Shown one piece after another: positions 37,715-49,360 of a stretch of 64,000 nucleotides of DNA (position 1 is its first letter; every line of letters starts with the position of its first letter). A program made the position numbers and the translations under genes. The notes beneath the pieces were generated by a model. That model did no database searches, was not told the DNA's origin, and worked only from the letters and a program-made list of their open reading frames with translations. Source of the DNA: Macropodus opercularis (lineage: Eukaryota > Chordata > Actinopteri > Anabantiformes > Osphronemidae); NCBI GenBank assembly GCA_030770545.1, contig CM061107.1, forward strand, positions 10,219,001 to 10,283,000. The letters are read 5' to 3'.

Positions 37715-38928
37715 TGACAGTGAGGCCCAAGACAGTTGAGATGCATTTTAACAATTCGATTAAACAATTAATTGGATTTATTTCATTAAAAAAAAAAGCT
37801 TTTTATATAAAGCCACTCAAACAACATGTGTGGTAAATTAGCCTAAGGAATGCAAGGAGCAAATAATGTGTAAAAGGCCTCCTCAAGGTGAATTAAGTCC
37901 CAAATAAAACCCAGTTTTATGTCATGTTTTCTAAATAGCAGTTAGTGGCTCAGAGTGGGCTAATGCAGTGTTATGAAGGAATAAAAACATGTGCAGCTTT
38001 ATGAGAAGGTCACAGATTCCTTGGCTGCGTTATTAGTCTCAGAACGCTGAGGTGATGAGGTGTTTGAGGCATTTCTACTATTCGGAGCCTCCAGATGCTT
38101 CTCTTTAGCTTAACAGCCACTAGATGTCGTTTTAACTGTTTAATTGCAATTTTCACAGATTATGGTGAAGGTTACGTCTCAGGCAAAGTTATCACTGTCA
38201 GTCGTTTACATTTTCTGCAAGAAATACATCAAAGACATCATTTAATGCATTTTCAACAAAAAAAGAGTAATCGTTGGGTAATTAAATATAACATTCATCT
38301 CAAGTAATCCTAAAGCCATCAACTTTGTTTTGCTACAGCACTTACCATTATTAGTCCTATTGAACATTAAGATGTGATGTATGATTTGTCATGTTACTGA
38401 ATGGTATCATGTGATGTAGGGTGAGCCTGAAATTTGAGGGTTGGAGCTGGTAACTGCCTCAAAATTGATAAGTACAAGAAGTGAGAGTTGAGCAAAACAA
38501 AACATGTCACTTCCTGTCTGCAACTTTTTTCTAACACAGGCACAGGCTGTCCAGAGAAGTACAGCCTCTCCCTCTTGAGGACTGCTGTAGGAACTATTCA
38601 GGGGCAAGGCCGCTGCGACTAAGAGACCAGCAGATCACGCTGCGCCGCCGAGACGATACAACGGAGCAGAAATCGCTGAGTTAACCTTCATTGACGAACA
38701 CGCTGAAGGATTTACGGTGTATGACATCGCCAAATTCCAGCGTCGCACTCATTCAAAGGTGCCGTGTGCGTGTGTTGGTCCTAATTAAAGCGCTGGCAGA
38801 CGGGAGTTATTTTCATTGGACGTCTCCTACTCTGACTGATCCCATCTTCGCCCTCTACGTGTAATTAAGACCAGATGCAAACTGCCTGAGAGGTTTGTCA
38901 GTGAAGCATATTGATGGGACCCAAGGGG

Positions 38929-38930
<2 letters not shown>

Positions 38931-38974
<44 letters not shown>
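38931..38974. repeat. (GT)22 microsatellite
   Basis: A 44-bp perfect GT run in the interval between the receptor genes. Confidence 0.92.
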
Positions 38975-38976
<2 letters not shown>

Positions 38977-41166
38977 ATGAAATGATTAGAGGAGCAGATC
39001 AATAAAGGTCAGTTAGGCAATTGACACAGTCCCTGGCTGTCAAGCCTTTTTCATTTCGATTCACTCCTCCTCCTCCATTCCACACATTCTCTCACCTCAT
39101 TTGCCATCAGTGTATTTATCGTTTTACAATCTCTACTTCCCATTTGAATTGGCAATTGACCAAAATAAAAACGAAAGATCCTGCTGAGTCACGGCCCCAG
39201 ACAGTAAACACCACTAAGGCAAGTACGACTGCCTGGGCAGCTCAATCTGAAATATATGCCTGTTCCACAAAATCCCAATTCACCTTGACGTCTGCAGCAT
39301 GTTTACATAAAAACTGAAAAAAAGAAGCTGAGCATGACAGGGCAGTTTCCGATTGGGCTATGACATGAATGATGTCTTTGCTCTGCTGCGCTTTTTATGG
39401 AGCCAGAACCTACAGTGCTGCCTTATCCTGTCGAAATATTTATCGCAAAGACTGAATCAATGTTTCAACAAGGTAATTCAGGTTAAGAGGATTTTCTTTT
39501 AAACTTTTTTTCCCCTGTGTGAGTGCGCATACTATCATCTTAAGCTCATTCACCGACTTGCTCAAGGACACCAGCGTGAAAGTAACACAGTCTACCCCCC
39601 CCCCATCTTTTCCGTGGATGTTTTTGTTTTCCTTTTGCATAATCTCATATTTTCCACTTCATTTTGTGTCAGAAACTTACCAAAGCATCCGTCTTAGTGG
39701 ACTTTCCTCAGGGAAACAACATAATCTGGATTCCCATTGGAAAATATCCCAGGATCACGCAAAGGGCAGTGGATGGAACCAGCTGAGCTTTATCAATGAG
39801 CTGTTTTTAGGGGCTATGGGGATGCGACGAGGTCTAAGTCTCACAATGATACGGATACAGTATACATGCGGATATATAGACTGATCTCTACTGTGAATGC
39901 TGTATGATACAGCACACATCAAACACAGGGGTGATGCACAGCTCATCAAAGAAACATGAGGACAAATCTTTCAAAATTTCAAAGTGGATCGTGTCGTTGC
40001 ACATTTAAGCTCATCGGGAAGGTTGATTCCATCTGTGAGCATCTACATCCTGTTTGGTCTGACTGCAGCCTGAAGATCTAAGAGCCCTGCTGGGCTTAAA
40101 TTCTTACAGGAGCTCATAAACGTACTTCGGCCTCCGTGCCACGTGAGATTTACGTGACTGGCAGCCACCGTAAAGGCTTTAACAACGGGAGTAAGAAACA
40201 CAGCTCTGGTCCTGAGAGAGGTCCTCTAAATCGTGTGTGAAGAGCTTTTGCTTCTTTTTTAAGAGGACAAAATTATTTAGATGACCTTTATGTGTTTTTT
40301 GAGGCTCAGATTTGAGACAAATAAAGTGGCTTCAAATCTTGTAGTGATTCGAGGCCTGGACCCTGAGGGACTCCAAACGCCATGGTCTACTTTATTTACA
40401 GTACATTAAAATGGACGACTATAGAAATCAGCGCTCTACTCTCATGAGAGGGTTCAGCTAAAGGAACCATGAATGATCCGTCTTGTGGTTATTTGTCGAG
40501 TTCAGCCTGTTGATTGTGGGAACCCAGACAAAACAGACATTGTTTTGCTCTGTGCTGTCTCCACACTCAAGGACGCGGCTCAACGCCATCTGTCTGTTCC
40601 CCCTGGAACAAGAGCAAACACTTACACAGTTGTAGAACAGAACAGGAAAAACTACAATAAACTTCTACAGTATATACTTTTTCAGTTTTGGTGGCTTCTG
40701 TACGTATACTTTCTAAATACACGATTAATAGTAGACGGCAGTGTCCATTAATGCACCTCCTCTGCTCTTACTCCAAGGGCATCGCTTTGTTTCCTTATAT
40801 TGATGCTTAACACAGGAAAGAATGTAATAAACAGGTCTGTCAGGGCTCCAGAGCAATGATGTAGCATATTAAGGGGAATGTCCTCACATGAACAAGGGCA
40901 GAATAGTAGGATTATCAAATACCTGTAGCTACTCATGCCAATGGACTGAGAAAGTTCAAATGTGAATAAATATCTAGATACTGGAGTTCAGTTCAGGCAG
41001 TTTTCCTCTTCTCAAATATTGATCAGGCTGTTAGAAACTATCCCCACGATAAGCCCCCGTCATGTTTAGCTTGGTTTTGACGTCAGAACTCTCATCTGTC
41101 CGGCTCTGTCATCCCGATCCAACTCAGCAGGTTCACGACCTGACCTCAAAGTTGAACTGACGTAAC

Positions 41167-41286
41167 CGCAGGCGCTTGTAGGCTCAGCGTCGTAAACAGG
41201 CCAGACGGGTTCGTCAAAGCGCTTAGCGGCGGCGCTGACGTTGTTCTCGAAGGTGGAGAACTTGTTGAAGACGAGGGACGTCGTCT
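41167..41286 (-). CDS. Candidate internal exon of an unrecognised gene
   Basis: I do not recognise the product. After acceptor cactcag the minus strand gives 39 residues including LVFNKFSTFENNVSAAAKRF and EPVWPVYDAEP. Nearly every codon ends in G or C apart from the last few, typical of a conserved fish coding exon. A GT follows at 41166 (donor G|gttacg, weak). Joining here gives a Gly-to-Ala type codon split that matches the phase of the 37.6-kb exon. Alternatively the frame runs on to a TAA near 41.07 kb, which would make this a terminal exon. No initiating exon was found. Confidence 0.38.
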
Positions 41287-44200
41287 CTGAGTGTGGAACT
41301 GAGCACAGCGGTTTTTCTTCAAATGAACACAGGCTGTTCTGTTTGTGTCAGCGAGCCTCTGGCCAATCAATCAATATATTGTCAATGATTTCTCATCGTC
41401 TGAATCTATCCTGTGGCTGGACAGAAGGAACAGAAGTCCGGCTTCTACTGAACCATCTATTTCATTGTGTTTGGTTTTTGTTTGTACTTGCCTTTAGTCG
41501 GGTTTATTTTTTTTCCCAGTGTGCACAGCAGCTACATTCGATGTCATTATTCTCAATTTGCGAGCGATGTTCATTCGCTTTAGTAGAATGATGTGCTATC
41601 ACAGGGGTTACCGTGACAACGAACGCCAAACAGCTAACTTTCTTTTCAGTACGTGGTGTCTAGCGAGCACACCTTCAAGAACATATTCAAGACTCTGGCT
41701 CTGAGAAATGGAAATGGAAGGAATTACTGGCTGCTGCGTGGGTACCTAGGAATAACACTGCCCCATCTACCTGACCCCTGTACTTCACAGAGTATTTATA
41801 GTACGGTTTTCTTCACCCGTATGGTTTCATCTTTCCATCTGTCTTCATCTTTCATACAGTAATGTACCTCTGTGCGTCTCATGACGGTCTTAATAACAAT
41901 ATCTTGCTTTACTAAATGCTTTTTTCATAATCTCTCAATAACACATGCACGTTAAACTATTACACAACTAAAGATAACAAAGTCTCTTAAATGTTTTGTT
42001 ATCTTTAATTTACATGCACTGCTGAGTTTAAAACCTGAGGACGGAACCTCTGTGACTCAGTTACACGTGTTCGCAGATGGACAGCTCAACAAGACGCAGC
42101 ATTAATGACACATCCTGTAAACCTACGCCTACGTTGTATGACCGAAATTCATCCGTCAAGACTTACACACGATCATGGGATGTACTATGAAAGTACAAAA
42201 TGACTAAAACGTCTTCAGGTGAGTTGATTGTTATTTGCTCAACTCAACCATTCCTCAGTATTTATTCTGGGCAGTAAGTAAATTGAACCAAAAAAGCTGA
42301 ACAAAACTCAGATGTTGATGATTGTTTTTCATGACCACGCCTCCTTAATCCTTAATCTACTGCTGTACTGCTCCACTGAGAGTGAAATGAAAGGGACAAG
42401 TGGGTGATTTCAATGACACCCAAAGGCAGAAGATGACAGAGCCGCTGTGCCCGTCCTTGCCGAGCCACTGAACGTCCTACTACAGATTCTGTGAATCCCT
42501 CATATACATAAACATATGTACACACATTTCCATACGCCCTCATCCAGATCATCAGCTACGTATGCCTTCGAGCCTTCTTTTTTATTCCTACCCATCGTGT
42601 GCCTGCTTCTTTAATAGGCTGGAGGAGCTGTTGCACAAAAAGGCAGATTAATGTGTATTTGTACAGTTTTAACATGAAAGCCATATTAATTTGTATCAGT
42701 GGAGGCCCAGGAGGTAGTAAACTGAGCACAATATGGCCACTTTAATCTATCTTTCATGTTTTATTGATGTCTGCTTATTGTTATACTGCTACCGGCACCT
42801 GTCGTGTTTGGTTCTCCATTTTCCCAGACCTTGTTTAAGTTGTGAGATGCTGATGAACGATTATGGTTTTGCTTATGTCAGCCTCTTATAGATTTTCATG
42901 TTGGGTCACAAAGGTCCTCAGAGTGATGACATATGCGCATTTTTCAGCGAAATGGTGCTTGACATCAATATGTCGAGCGTGTGACCACACACGACCTCAA
43001 AACGTGTCTGCTGACAGCTCACGGTCCGACCCCGGTAATAACACAGATGCAAGTAACGCACGCGTCACCGATTTGTATTTGGTGAATCGGCCCCAGAGGT
43101 TTTTGCGCCACGTGGCACATTTCAGTCATGATATCGTCACGCGACGTCCGGGTGAGTGAAGATTTCTTATGCAAGCTCACAACTCAAGCTCAGCTCAAGG
43201 AACGCGGAGACAAAAGTCTTTTAAAGTTTAATCCAGGCCCGTTGGCTGTGTACGCATGCTGTAGCAGCGTGACTTTTAATTGTTGATTAATTCATTCTTG
43301 CTGATCATTCGCGAATAAGAATGGTTCTCACCACAGAAGATCAGATACTGTGATTAAACGTTTTCTATGGAAAAGCTAAACCAAATGAGAAGCAGCTCCA
43401 CCCGATTCTACACGTTTGTAGATACAGGACTGGGAAACATCAAGTGTCATATTCCTATATTTATCACTGCTATGCTATTATCAGCCAGATAAAGCCTCCC
43501 TTGGGTATATCTGCTGCCCAAAGGGAGAATCTAGTTTGATAAATGTTTAAAACATTCATTTCAGTGACATTAAAGGTCTGGGTGGTGAAAAAATCTTTTA
43601 GGTTGAGTTACAGCTTGTGAAATGTGCCACGTGGATTTGCACTGTTGCCCAATAGCAGCCCAGTCTATAGCAATGCAGCCGTTAACCCCTTCAAGCTGAG
43701 GTCCCTGAGGTCACTAACCCCAATGCAGGCTCCTTTTTATTCTAGGAATGGAAGAATGTGCCTGATATATAGGTTTGTCCAGCAGCAATACCCACTGAAA
43801 GACGTTCTTTTTATTTCTTCAAGCCCAGCAACTTTTCTTGTCAGGTTGCATTTATCTGTTCTGAATCTGTCGCAATGGTTCTACGGTGCACAGATGTACT
43901 AAAAGCTCTTTGACCTTGAGAGACGATGGTTGTGTTTTTGTTTGTTCGTGCGGTATGATCCACTTGACGTGCATCTCTTTGATTTGCTCTGGGAGCGAGG
44001 GGAAGCGCGTGTTGCGGGTGATACCACGAGCCGCAGCGCACAAGTCACGTCACCGCGAGCACGATGGCAACGGAATCAAATCAGTCACACTCTGAAGACG
44101 TGCGCGCTTAGTCAAATGCACGTGAAGCCGGCTGAGAAGAAAGCAGAAGAATAGTTCAGGAGGGTTCAGCGGGCATCGGCCATTATGTTTTCAGAGGTTG

Positions 44201-45373
44201 TCTGCCCAATACAAACAAAACGTTTGTGTCACATCAGCAGCTGCAGTGCTGCATCAGAGTCGGAAAACACCAAGAAGGCAATCGCAAACTACTCACCTAC
44301 AGTAAATGGGAAACAAACTGCCCAGGCTCCACTGGTGGCATTTGTAGAGACAGCTGATTTACACGATGCTACTGGATGTTACACACAAGACAGTGTGAGC
44401 AACTGCCTAAACTGTTTGGATTTGAAGCTTTATCATCCGTGAACCTTTGCCCTTCGAAGTAGGTTTCATGTTGACTCAGGCCTGTGTCAGAGATGAAGGC
44501 CATGCAGACTGACACGCAAGGATCTTGTGCTCGTGTGCGTTTGTGTTGAAACCAAAGCACGGAGCAGGTCTGACTGGGCCGTGATTTTAAAGGTATCACC
44601 AAGCTGAAACACACAAACACATAAAAAGAGCCGAATGAGCTGAAAGTGTTACAGGTTGAGCTTTACAACTGAAAAAAGTTGGAGTGGAGCGAAATCTGCG
44701 CCTCTCAGCCACATGCACAATCACTCACACAGAGCTGAAGCACGAAGCCTCGGTTGGACCTTTCTCCGCTGAATAACTGCTCACAAGCCCCCGTCTCTGA
44801 TGTCACGCTTCCTTGTTCGGAGGGCCTTCAGTGCTCCCTTTCATTTTGGACACAAATAAAACGATTAATCTTTTATATGACAACAGTTGGTAAAGATTAA
44901 TAATAGCAGCACTTTTGTGTTGCTATGTTGGGAGAAGTGGTGGGACATTTTCTCATGGAGCGGTCCACTGAGGCTGCTCAGGGAAGATAACCGCCATCTG
45001 CTCGTCCTTTATAAAGACGAGATGCTGGACCTGAGTGGCATCGCTGACTGTGATGTGCATATGGACAACACTTAACGAAGCTACATTAAAAGCTAATGGA
45101 TTTGGAAAGAGTCTTTTCTAATTGCAGCTTCTTTCTGTTTGACAGCTTGGAGTTGATTTTTGCCTTTTCTGCCCATAATTCTGAAGAACCACAAAACGCT
45201 GGTGTGAAAGCTCAGGTATGTGCCCACCCAATATTTTCATTATAGTCCTAATTTGATGCATCTTTTAATGAAAAGTGAGTGCGGCGTATAAAGAGCCAAC
45301 TCATACGCATGACTCAAAATCAGCAAACTGCCGGACACCGGAGCACACATGGTGACGCACTAGTCGTTTATAA

Positions 45374-45385
45374 CCCCCCCCCCCC
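45374..45385. repeat. C12 homopolymer
   Basis: A poly-C run at the left edge of the CpG-rich block preceding sstr2. Confidence 0.85.
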
Positions 45386-45409
45386 ATCTCTCTCACCCCC
45401 TCCTCCCTC

Positions 45410-45824
45410 CCCCGGCGACGAAGTCGTGCGTTGCGCCGCTCTAACCAGCTCCTCACAACAGATTCGGTGCCGCGAATTTCGCGTTAGACGCAGCGCGCTC
45501 TGAGCGCACGCCGCCTTCCCGTCTTTCTTCTAGACGCACTGAGTTCCATTTGAAGCGGAATAATTTTTTGGGGGGGGTGGGGGGAGGTAGTAAAGATGAC
45601 TTGAGACATGTAACATAGCCACATAGTTCCGGTGAAAGCAACCAAGCGGGCGGGTGCACGCCAGCGCCGTGCGTAATGCTGGAGGAGCAGGTGGATGGAG
45701 AGCCCGGCGGGATGCAGCTTTGCAGCAGGTCAGCGCCGCGTCGCAGCGGCTAGACTCCTCTGTTTCTGCTATTGGACAGCTCACCGCGATGGGCTCGATG
45801 TGAGGAGCAAGTTTTAATTTAAAT
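45410..45824 (+). promoter_or_regulatory. sstr2: CpG-rich block with probable sstr2 promoter and non-coding exon 1
   Basis: CpG dinucleotides are dense here (for example GCCGCGAATTTCGCG, GCGCACGCCGCC, CAGCGCCGCGTCGCAGCGGC), unlike the surrounding AT-rich DNA. An inverted CCAAT box (attgg) lies at about 45770. The block ends in a consensus splice donor, AAAT|gtaagt, at 45824/45825. Candidate acceptors lie 1.6 kb downstream, before the sstr2 start codon. Together this suggests a CpG-island promoter and a 5' UTR exon of sstr2. A minus-strand transcript from the same island cannot be excluded. Confidence 0.5.
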
Positions 45825-46145
45825 GTAAGTAGAATGATCATTTTGGCTGGTTTTCAATGACGCTTGTTGGGTTGGTCTTTGTTCCGGTGTTAAATAAGGA
45901 CTTTAGCTTGGTTTTGTAAAGAAATCGTCACAAAGTCAGCTCTGCCTAGTCCATTAAAAGTGACATTAATGTCAAATGGGGGTTGTGTGATATGCTGGAC
46001 ATTTATCTGCGCGCTAAATGATGGCGCAGGGGTTGGGAAGTTTGTTGCATCCAAGTTTTGCTTCACCTGAGCTGAACCGGTTTCTGCTTTGGTACAAGAG
46101 GAAGGTTATTGTGAGCTCATTCATCCCAGCACAGCAAAAAGCTAC

Positions 46146-46171
46146 CACACACACACCCACACACACACACA
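46146..46171. repeat. CA microsatellite (interrupted)
   Basis: A CA run with one CCC interruption in the presumed sstr2 first intron. Confidence 0.8.
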
Positions 46172-46662
46172 ATTAAATAGGAAAAGATAAACTAACCTGC
46201 TCGTTTCGGGATAGCAACGTTCACTTCACTGTCAATTAGAGACAGTGTCCTGCTGAGCTGGACGTTATCACGTTGCAGGTCAGTGTGAGGCTGCTCCGTG
46301 GATGAAATTGGGCTTCTGGCACCTCTCCTGCAATTTCTGCTTCCCTCTGAATCTCAAGTAGCCTATTAGACTTTCCCTTTGCAGGAGCCCTAATGGAGCC
46401 CTAATGGAGCACTGGATTCCCCTTTACACTTAATAATGGAGTTTTTACCCTGCTGTATAATTAAAATACAAAACTGTTACCAAATAATACTGAAACACAC
46501 GCTGTGATCATAGAACGCCTCCTGTTAAACACATCCTTTAATTAGTGTGTGTATTATTAGGGCAGATTGCTTTTGCTCACGCGTTTCCCTGTAGCTCTCA
46601 AACTCCAATCACACACACAAACACACACCATTGCCTACTGGATTCCAGATGTTTAAAAGTCT

Positions 46663-46683
46663 CACACACACACACACACACAC
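46663..46683. repeat. (CA)10 microsatellite
   Basis: A CA run in the presumed sstr2 first intron. Confidence 0.85.
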
Positions 46684-47408
46684 GTATAGATTGATAGAAA
46701 ACACAGGAAGCAGCAATAGTCTCCCTGTCAGTCCAGTCTTTGCATGTATGCACTACAGCACTGTCCAAACCAGGCCACCATGTGCCGATCACATGCGGTC
46801 CGGGTAGGTTGTGAAAGCACGAGCCGGACTGTTGAGCCTGATGCTGTCACTGCAGGGGAAGAGCGTGAGACGGTGCCACGGTGTCAGAGCTGTTTGTCCC
46901 CAAGATCAATTGAATAAACATTTGTCTCGGGCAGCGCCGAGCCCTCGTCCCTCTCTCACGCGGGCGGACCTTTTTGCATGCTTCATATATGCACACACCA
47001 GGGAGACATGCATATGCACACACTGTGCACACACAAACACCTGACCTGGGCTCAGTGTGGATTCTGTGGTCACTCCATCTCCGTATAGATGCTTAAAGCC
47101 AAAATTGTGCAAATGAGTCAAAAAAAAAAAGAAGAAGAAAAAAACAGTAGATGCTGGATGAGTTTTTTCTTCCCTTGTCTAATGTTTTTCAAATGAAGGA
47201 GAAATAGCCAAACGTTGCGTCTCTTTTCTGCCATGAAATCCAGACTTACTTTAATTAAATGCATGAAAGCAATATCAAATGAACTAACCTTGCAGCTGTT
47301 GTCATGGATCTTAGAGACACTACTAGTTCCATAGAAAAGTAATATTTCAGCCAAACACGCAAATGTGTCACACTATGTTCCTTTCTCTCTCTTTCTCTCT
47401 TTCCACAG

Positions 47409-47647
47409 ATCTGTTTCTGTCTTTCACTTTTTCTTACAGCTGGGATGTGATACTTGTGGTTCCACATGCGTGAAAATCTCCAGTCACCCCAATCCCCCAA
47501 ATCCCAAAACCTCAAATTTCCTTCACATCACTTCAACAAAAAAACAGTTTAAAGTATAAAACGAACCCCAAACCGCTCAATAAGACCATACCCGTCATAT
47601 CTCAGCTTCCTTAGATGTGTGGAGCCCTTTAATCCTATCACGCTATT
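47409..47647 (+). other. sstr2: sstr2 5' UTR exon segment
   Basis: Two strong acceptors precede the start codon. One is a long CT tract ending in ccacag before 47409. The other, ttcttacag, ends at 47439, so the UTR exon starts at 47409 or 47440. Several short upstream ATGs lie in this leader and could dampen translation. The link to the exon at 45.8 kb is inferred. Confidence 0.45.
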
Positions 47648-48038
47648 ATGGCTTTAGATCAGTGGCCCTTCCTCCTGAGCCCCCCCAACACCTCCATCCC
47701 AGAGCCCCTTTTGTATGACAGCTACATCCAAGGAAACGAGTCCGACTTGGACTTGAACATTTCAAAGACCAAGGAGCCGGAGCGACAGGACACGACGAGT
47801 TCCGTGGTCATCACCTTTATCTACTTCATGGTGTGCGCCGTGGGGCTCTGCGGCAACACGCTGGTCATCTACGTCATCCTGCGTTACGCCAAAATGAAGA
47901 CGGTGACCAACATCTACATCCTGAACCTGGCGGTGGCGGACGTCCTGTGCATGATGAGCCTGCCCTTCATCGCCTTGCAGCTGGCGGTGGTGCACTGGCC
48001 CTTTGGAGAAGCGCTGTGCAGGGTGATCATGACCGTGG
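47648..48038 (+). CDS. sstr2: sstr2 coding exon 1
   Basis: Start ATG to the first base of the TM3 Asp codon, with donor GTGG|gtgagt. It covers the N-terminus, TM1, TM2 and extracellular loop 1, including conserved C124. Confidence 0.92.
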
Positions 48039-49210
48039 GTGAGTGTGGAAAAGAAAGCTGATGCGGACGAGAAGACATATGCAGATCTCATCAAAAACGA
48101 AAATGTTCATTTAATTCATTTAGAAAAGATTATATTTAATGTCTGCTGAGTTGAAGTCACTTAAGTCACTTAAATTAACAGAATGTTCTTTGCTTTGGGT
48201 CCTGCTGCTTCATATTCATAAGAAAAATATCAGTGTGCAAATAACCCTGCAATACTTTGAAGAAACCACTCGAACCAGTGAATCACATCAGTCGTGTTCT
48301 TTTTTAGTGCTTTCTCTTTATCCTTAGTGACTACTCATTACCTCCTCTCCCCCTCTACCCCCTCCCAGACTCTCTCAATCAGTTCACCAGCATCTTCTGT
48401 TTGATGGTGATGAGCATTGATCGCTACCTGGCCGTGGTCCACCCTATTAAGTCCACCAAATGGCGGAAGCCCCGTGTAGCCAAGCTAATTAACCTGACAG
48501 TGTGGGGGGTGTCGCTGTTAGTCATCCTCCCAACTATGATCTTCAGCGGCCTGGACAAAGTGCCAGTTTGTGGCATCGTGTGGCCGGAGCCCCAGGACGT
48601 CTATTACACGGCCTTCATATTCTACACCTTCTTCATCGGATTCTTCCTGCCGCTGTCAGTCATATGCCTGTGCTACCTGCTCATTATAGTCAAGGTGAAT
48701 GCAGTCAACAGAACGTTTATGCTCACAACATTACGATTATTATGGTTAAGAGTCTCTGACTTTTCTTCCCGTTGCCAGGTGAAGTCATCCGGCATACGAG
48801 TGTGTTCCTCTAAACGCAAGCGCTCCGAGCGTAAAGTGACGCGGATGGTGTCCATCGTGGTGGCGGTGTTCGTCCTCTGTTGGCTGCCGTTCTACGTTTT
48901 CAACGTCACGTCCGTCACCGGCTCCATCAGCCCCACCTCTGCCGTGAAGAGCACCTTCGACTTCGTGGTGGTGCTCGGCTACGCCAACAGCTGCGCCAAC
49001 CCCATCCTGTACGCGTTCCTGTCGGACAACTTCAAGAAAAGCTTTCAGAACGTCCTGTGTCTGAAAAAGGTGGCGGGCCTGGACGAGGTGGAGCGCAGCG
49101 ACAGCAGGGCGGACAGGAGCAGGATGGTTAACGACGCCGCGCTCATCAACGCCAACCTGGAGACTCACAATGCTGCCCTGCTCAACGGCGAGCTGCAAAC
49201 CAGCATCTGA
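47648..49210 (+). CDS. sstr2: Somatostatin receptor type 2
   Basis: Gi-coupled receptor for somatostatin, acting at the plasma membrane to lower cAMP and hormone secretion. Coding exons are 47648-48038, 48369-48694 and 48779-49210, giving 382 residues (human SSTR2 has 369). The N-terminus has N-glycosylation sites at about N14, N30 and N37. TM3 contains D131 and Q135 (TVDSLNQFTS), then SIDRYLAVVHPIK. Intracellular loop 3 has VKSSGIRVCSSKRKRSERKV. TM6 has CWLPFYVFN and TM7 has YANSCANPILYAFLSDNFKK. The tail ends LLNGELQTSI, almost the LLNGDLQTSI of mammals, with the class I PDZ ligand. Intron 1 splits the TM3 aspartate codon (G|AC). Intron 2 is 84 nt, phase 0, in intracellular loop 3. Human SSTR2 has no intron at these coding positions. 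The slc39a11 neighbourhood supports orthology. Confidence 0.95.
48369..48694 (+). CDS. sstr2: sstr2 coding exon 2
   Basis: Acceptor ctcccag before 48369 and donor AAG|gtgaat after 48694. It runs from the TM3 Asp codon to LLIIVK at the end of TM5. Confidence 0.92.
48779..49210 (+). CDS. sstr2: sstr2 coding exon 3
   Basis: Acceptor ttgccag before 48779. It runs from VKSSGIR in intracellular loop 3 to the TGA after QTSI. The preceding 84-nt intron (48695-48778) is open in frame, so the unspliced reading also gives a continuous but non-family insert. Confidence 0.92.
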   Translation: MKSSGIRVCSSKRKRSERKVTRMVSIVVAVFVLCWLPFYVFNVTSVTGSISPTSAVKSTFDFVVVLGYANSCANPILYAFLSDNFKKSFQNVLCLKKVAGLDEVERSDSRADRSRMVNDAALINANLETHNAALLNGELQTSI

Positions 49211-49354
49211 GGGGAAACTGGGTCCAGAGAGCTGGAGCGGAAGTGAAGCTTCCAGACTGACGGCGCTAGTGACCCCTGCTCAAAGATGTGGGGGCAGGAG
49301 GATGATGTAATAGCAGCTGCTCATGGACATTGACACGAACAAAGTCCAGAGAAA

Positions 49355-49360
49355 AATAAA
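49355..49360 (+). terminator. sstr2: Poly(A) signal AATAAA (sstr2)
   Basis: AATAAA lies about 145 bp after the sstr2 stop, the first such signal downstream. Longer 3' UTRs are possible. Confidence 0.5.

Larger units (their letters stand above)
36027..45409. other. Gene-poor interval between the two receptors
   Basis: No complete gene is recognised in this stretch of about 9.4 kb. It contains a GT microsatellite at 38931-38974, a T/A homopolymer at 37696-37714, and two minus-strand exon candidates listed separately. Other open stretches with exon-like edges (plus strand near 38.6, 41.65, 43.05 and 44.9 kb) are noted under findings. Some of this may be regulatory sequence for the flanking receptors. 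Confidence 0.5.

Noticed and set aside
47762..48094. 110-residue minus-strand open frame over sstr2 exon 1
   Set aside because: Antisense shadow of a GC-rich coding exon, as are those at 48785-49198.
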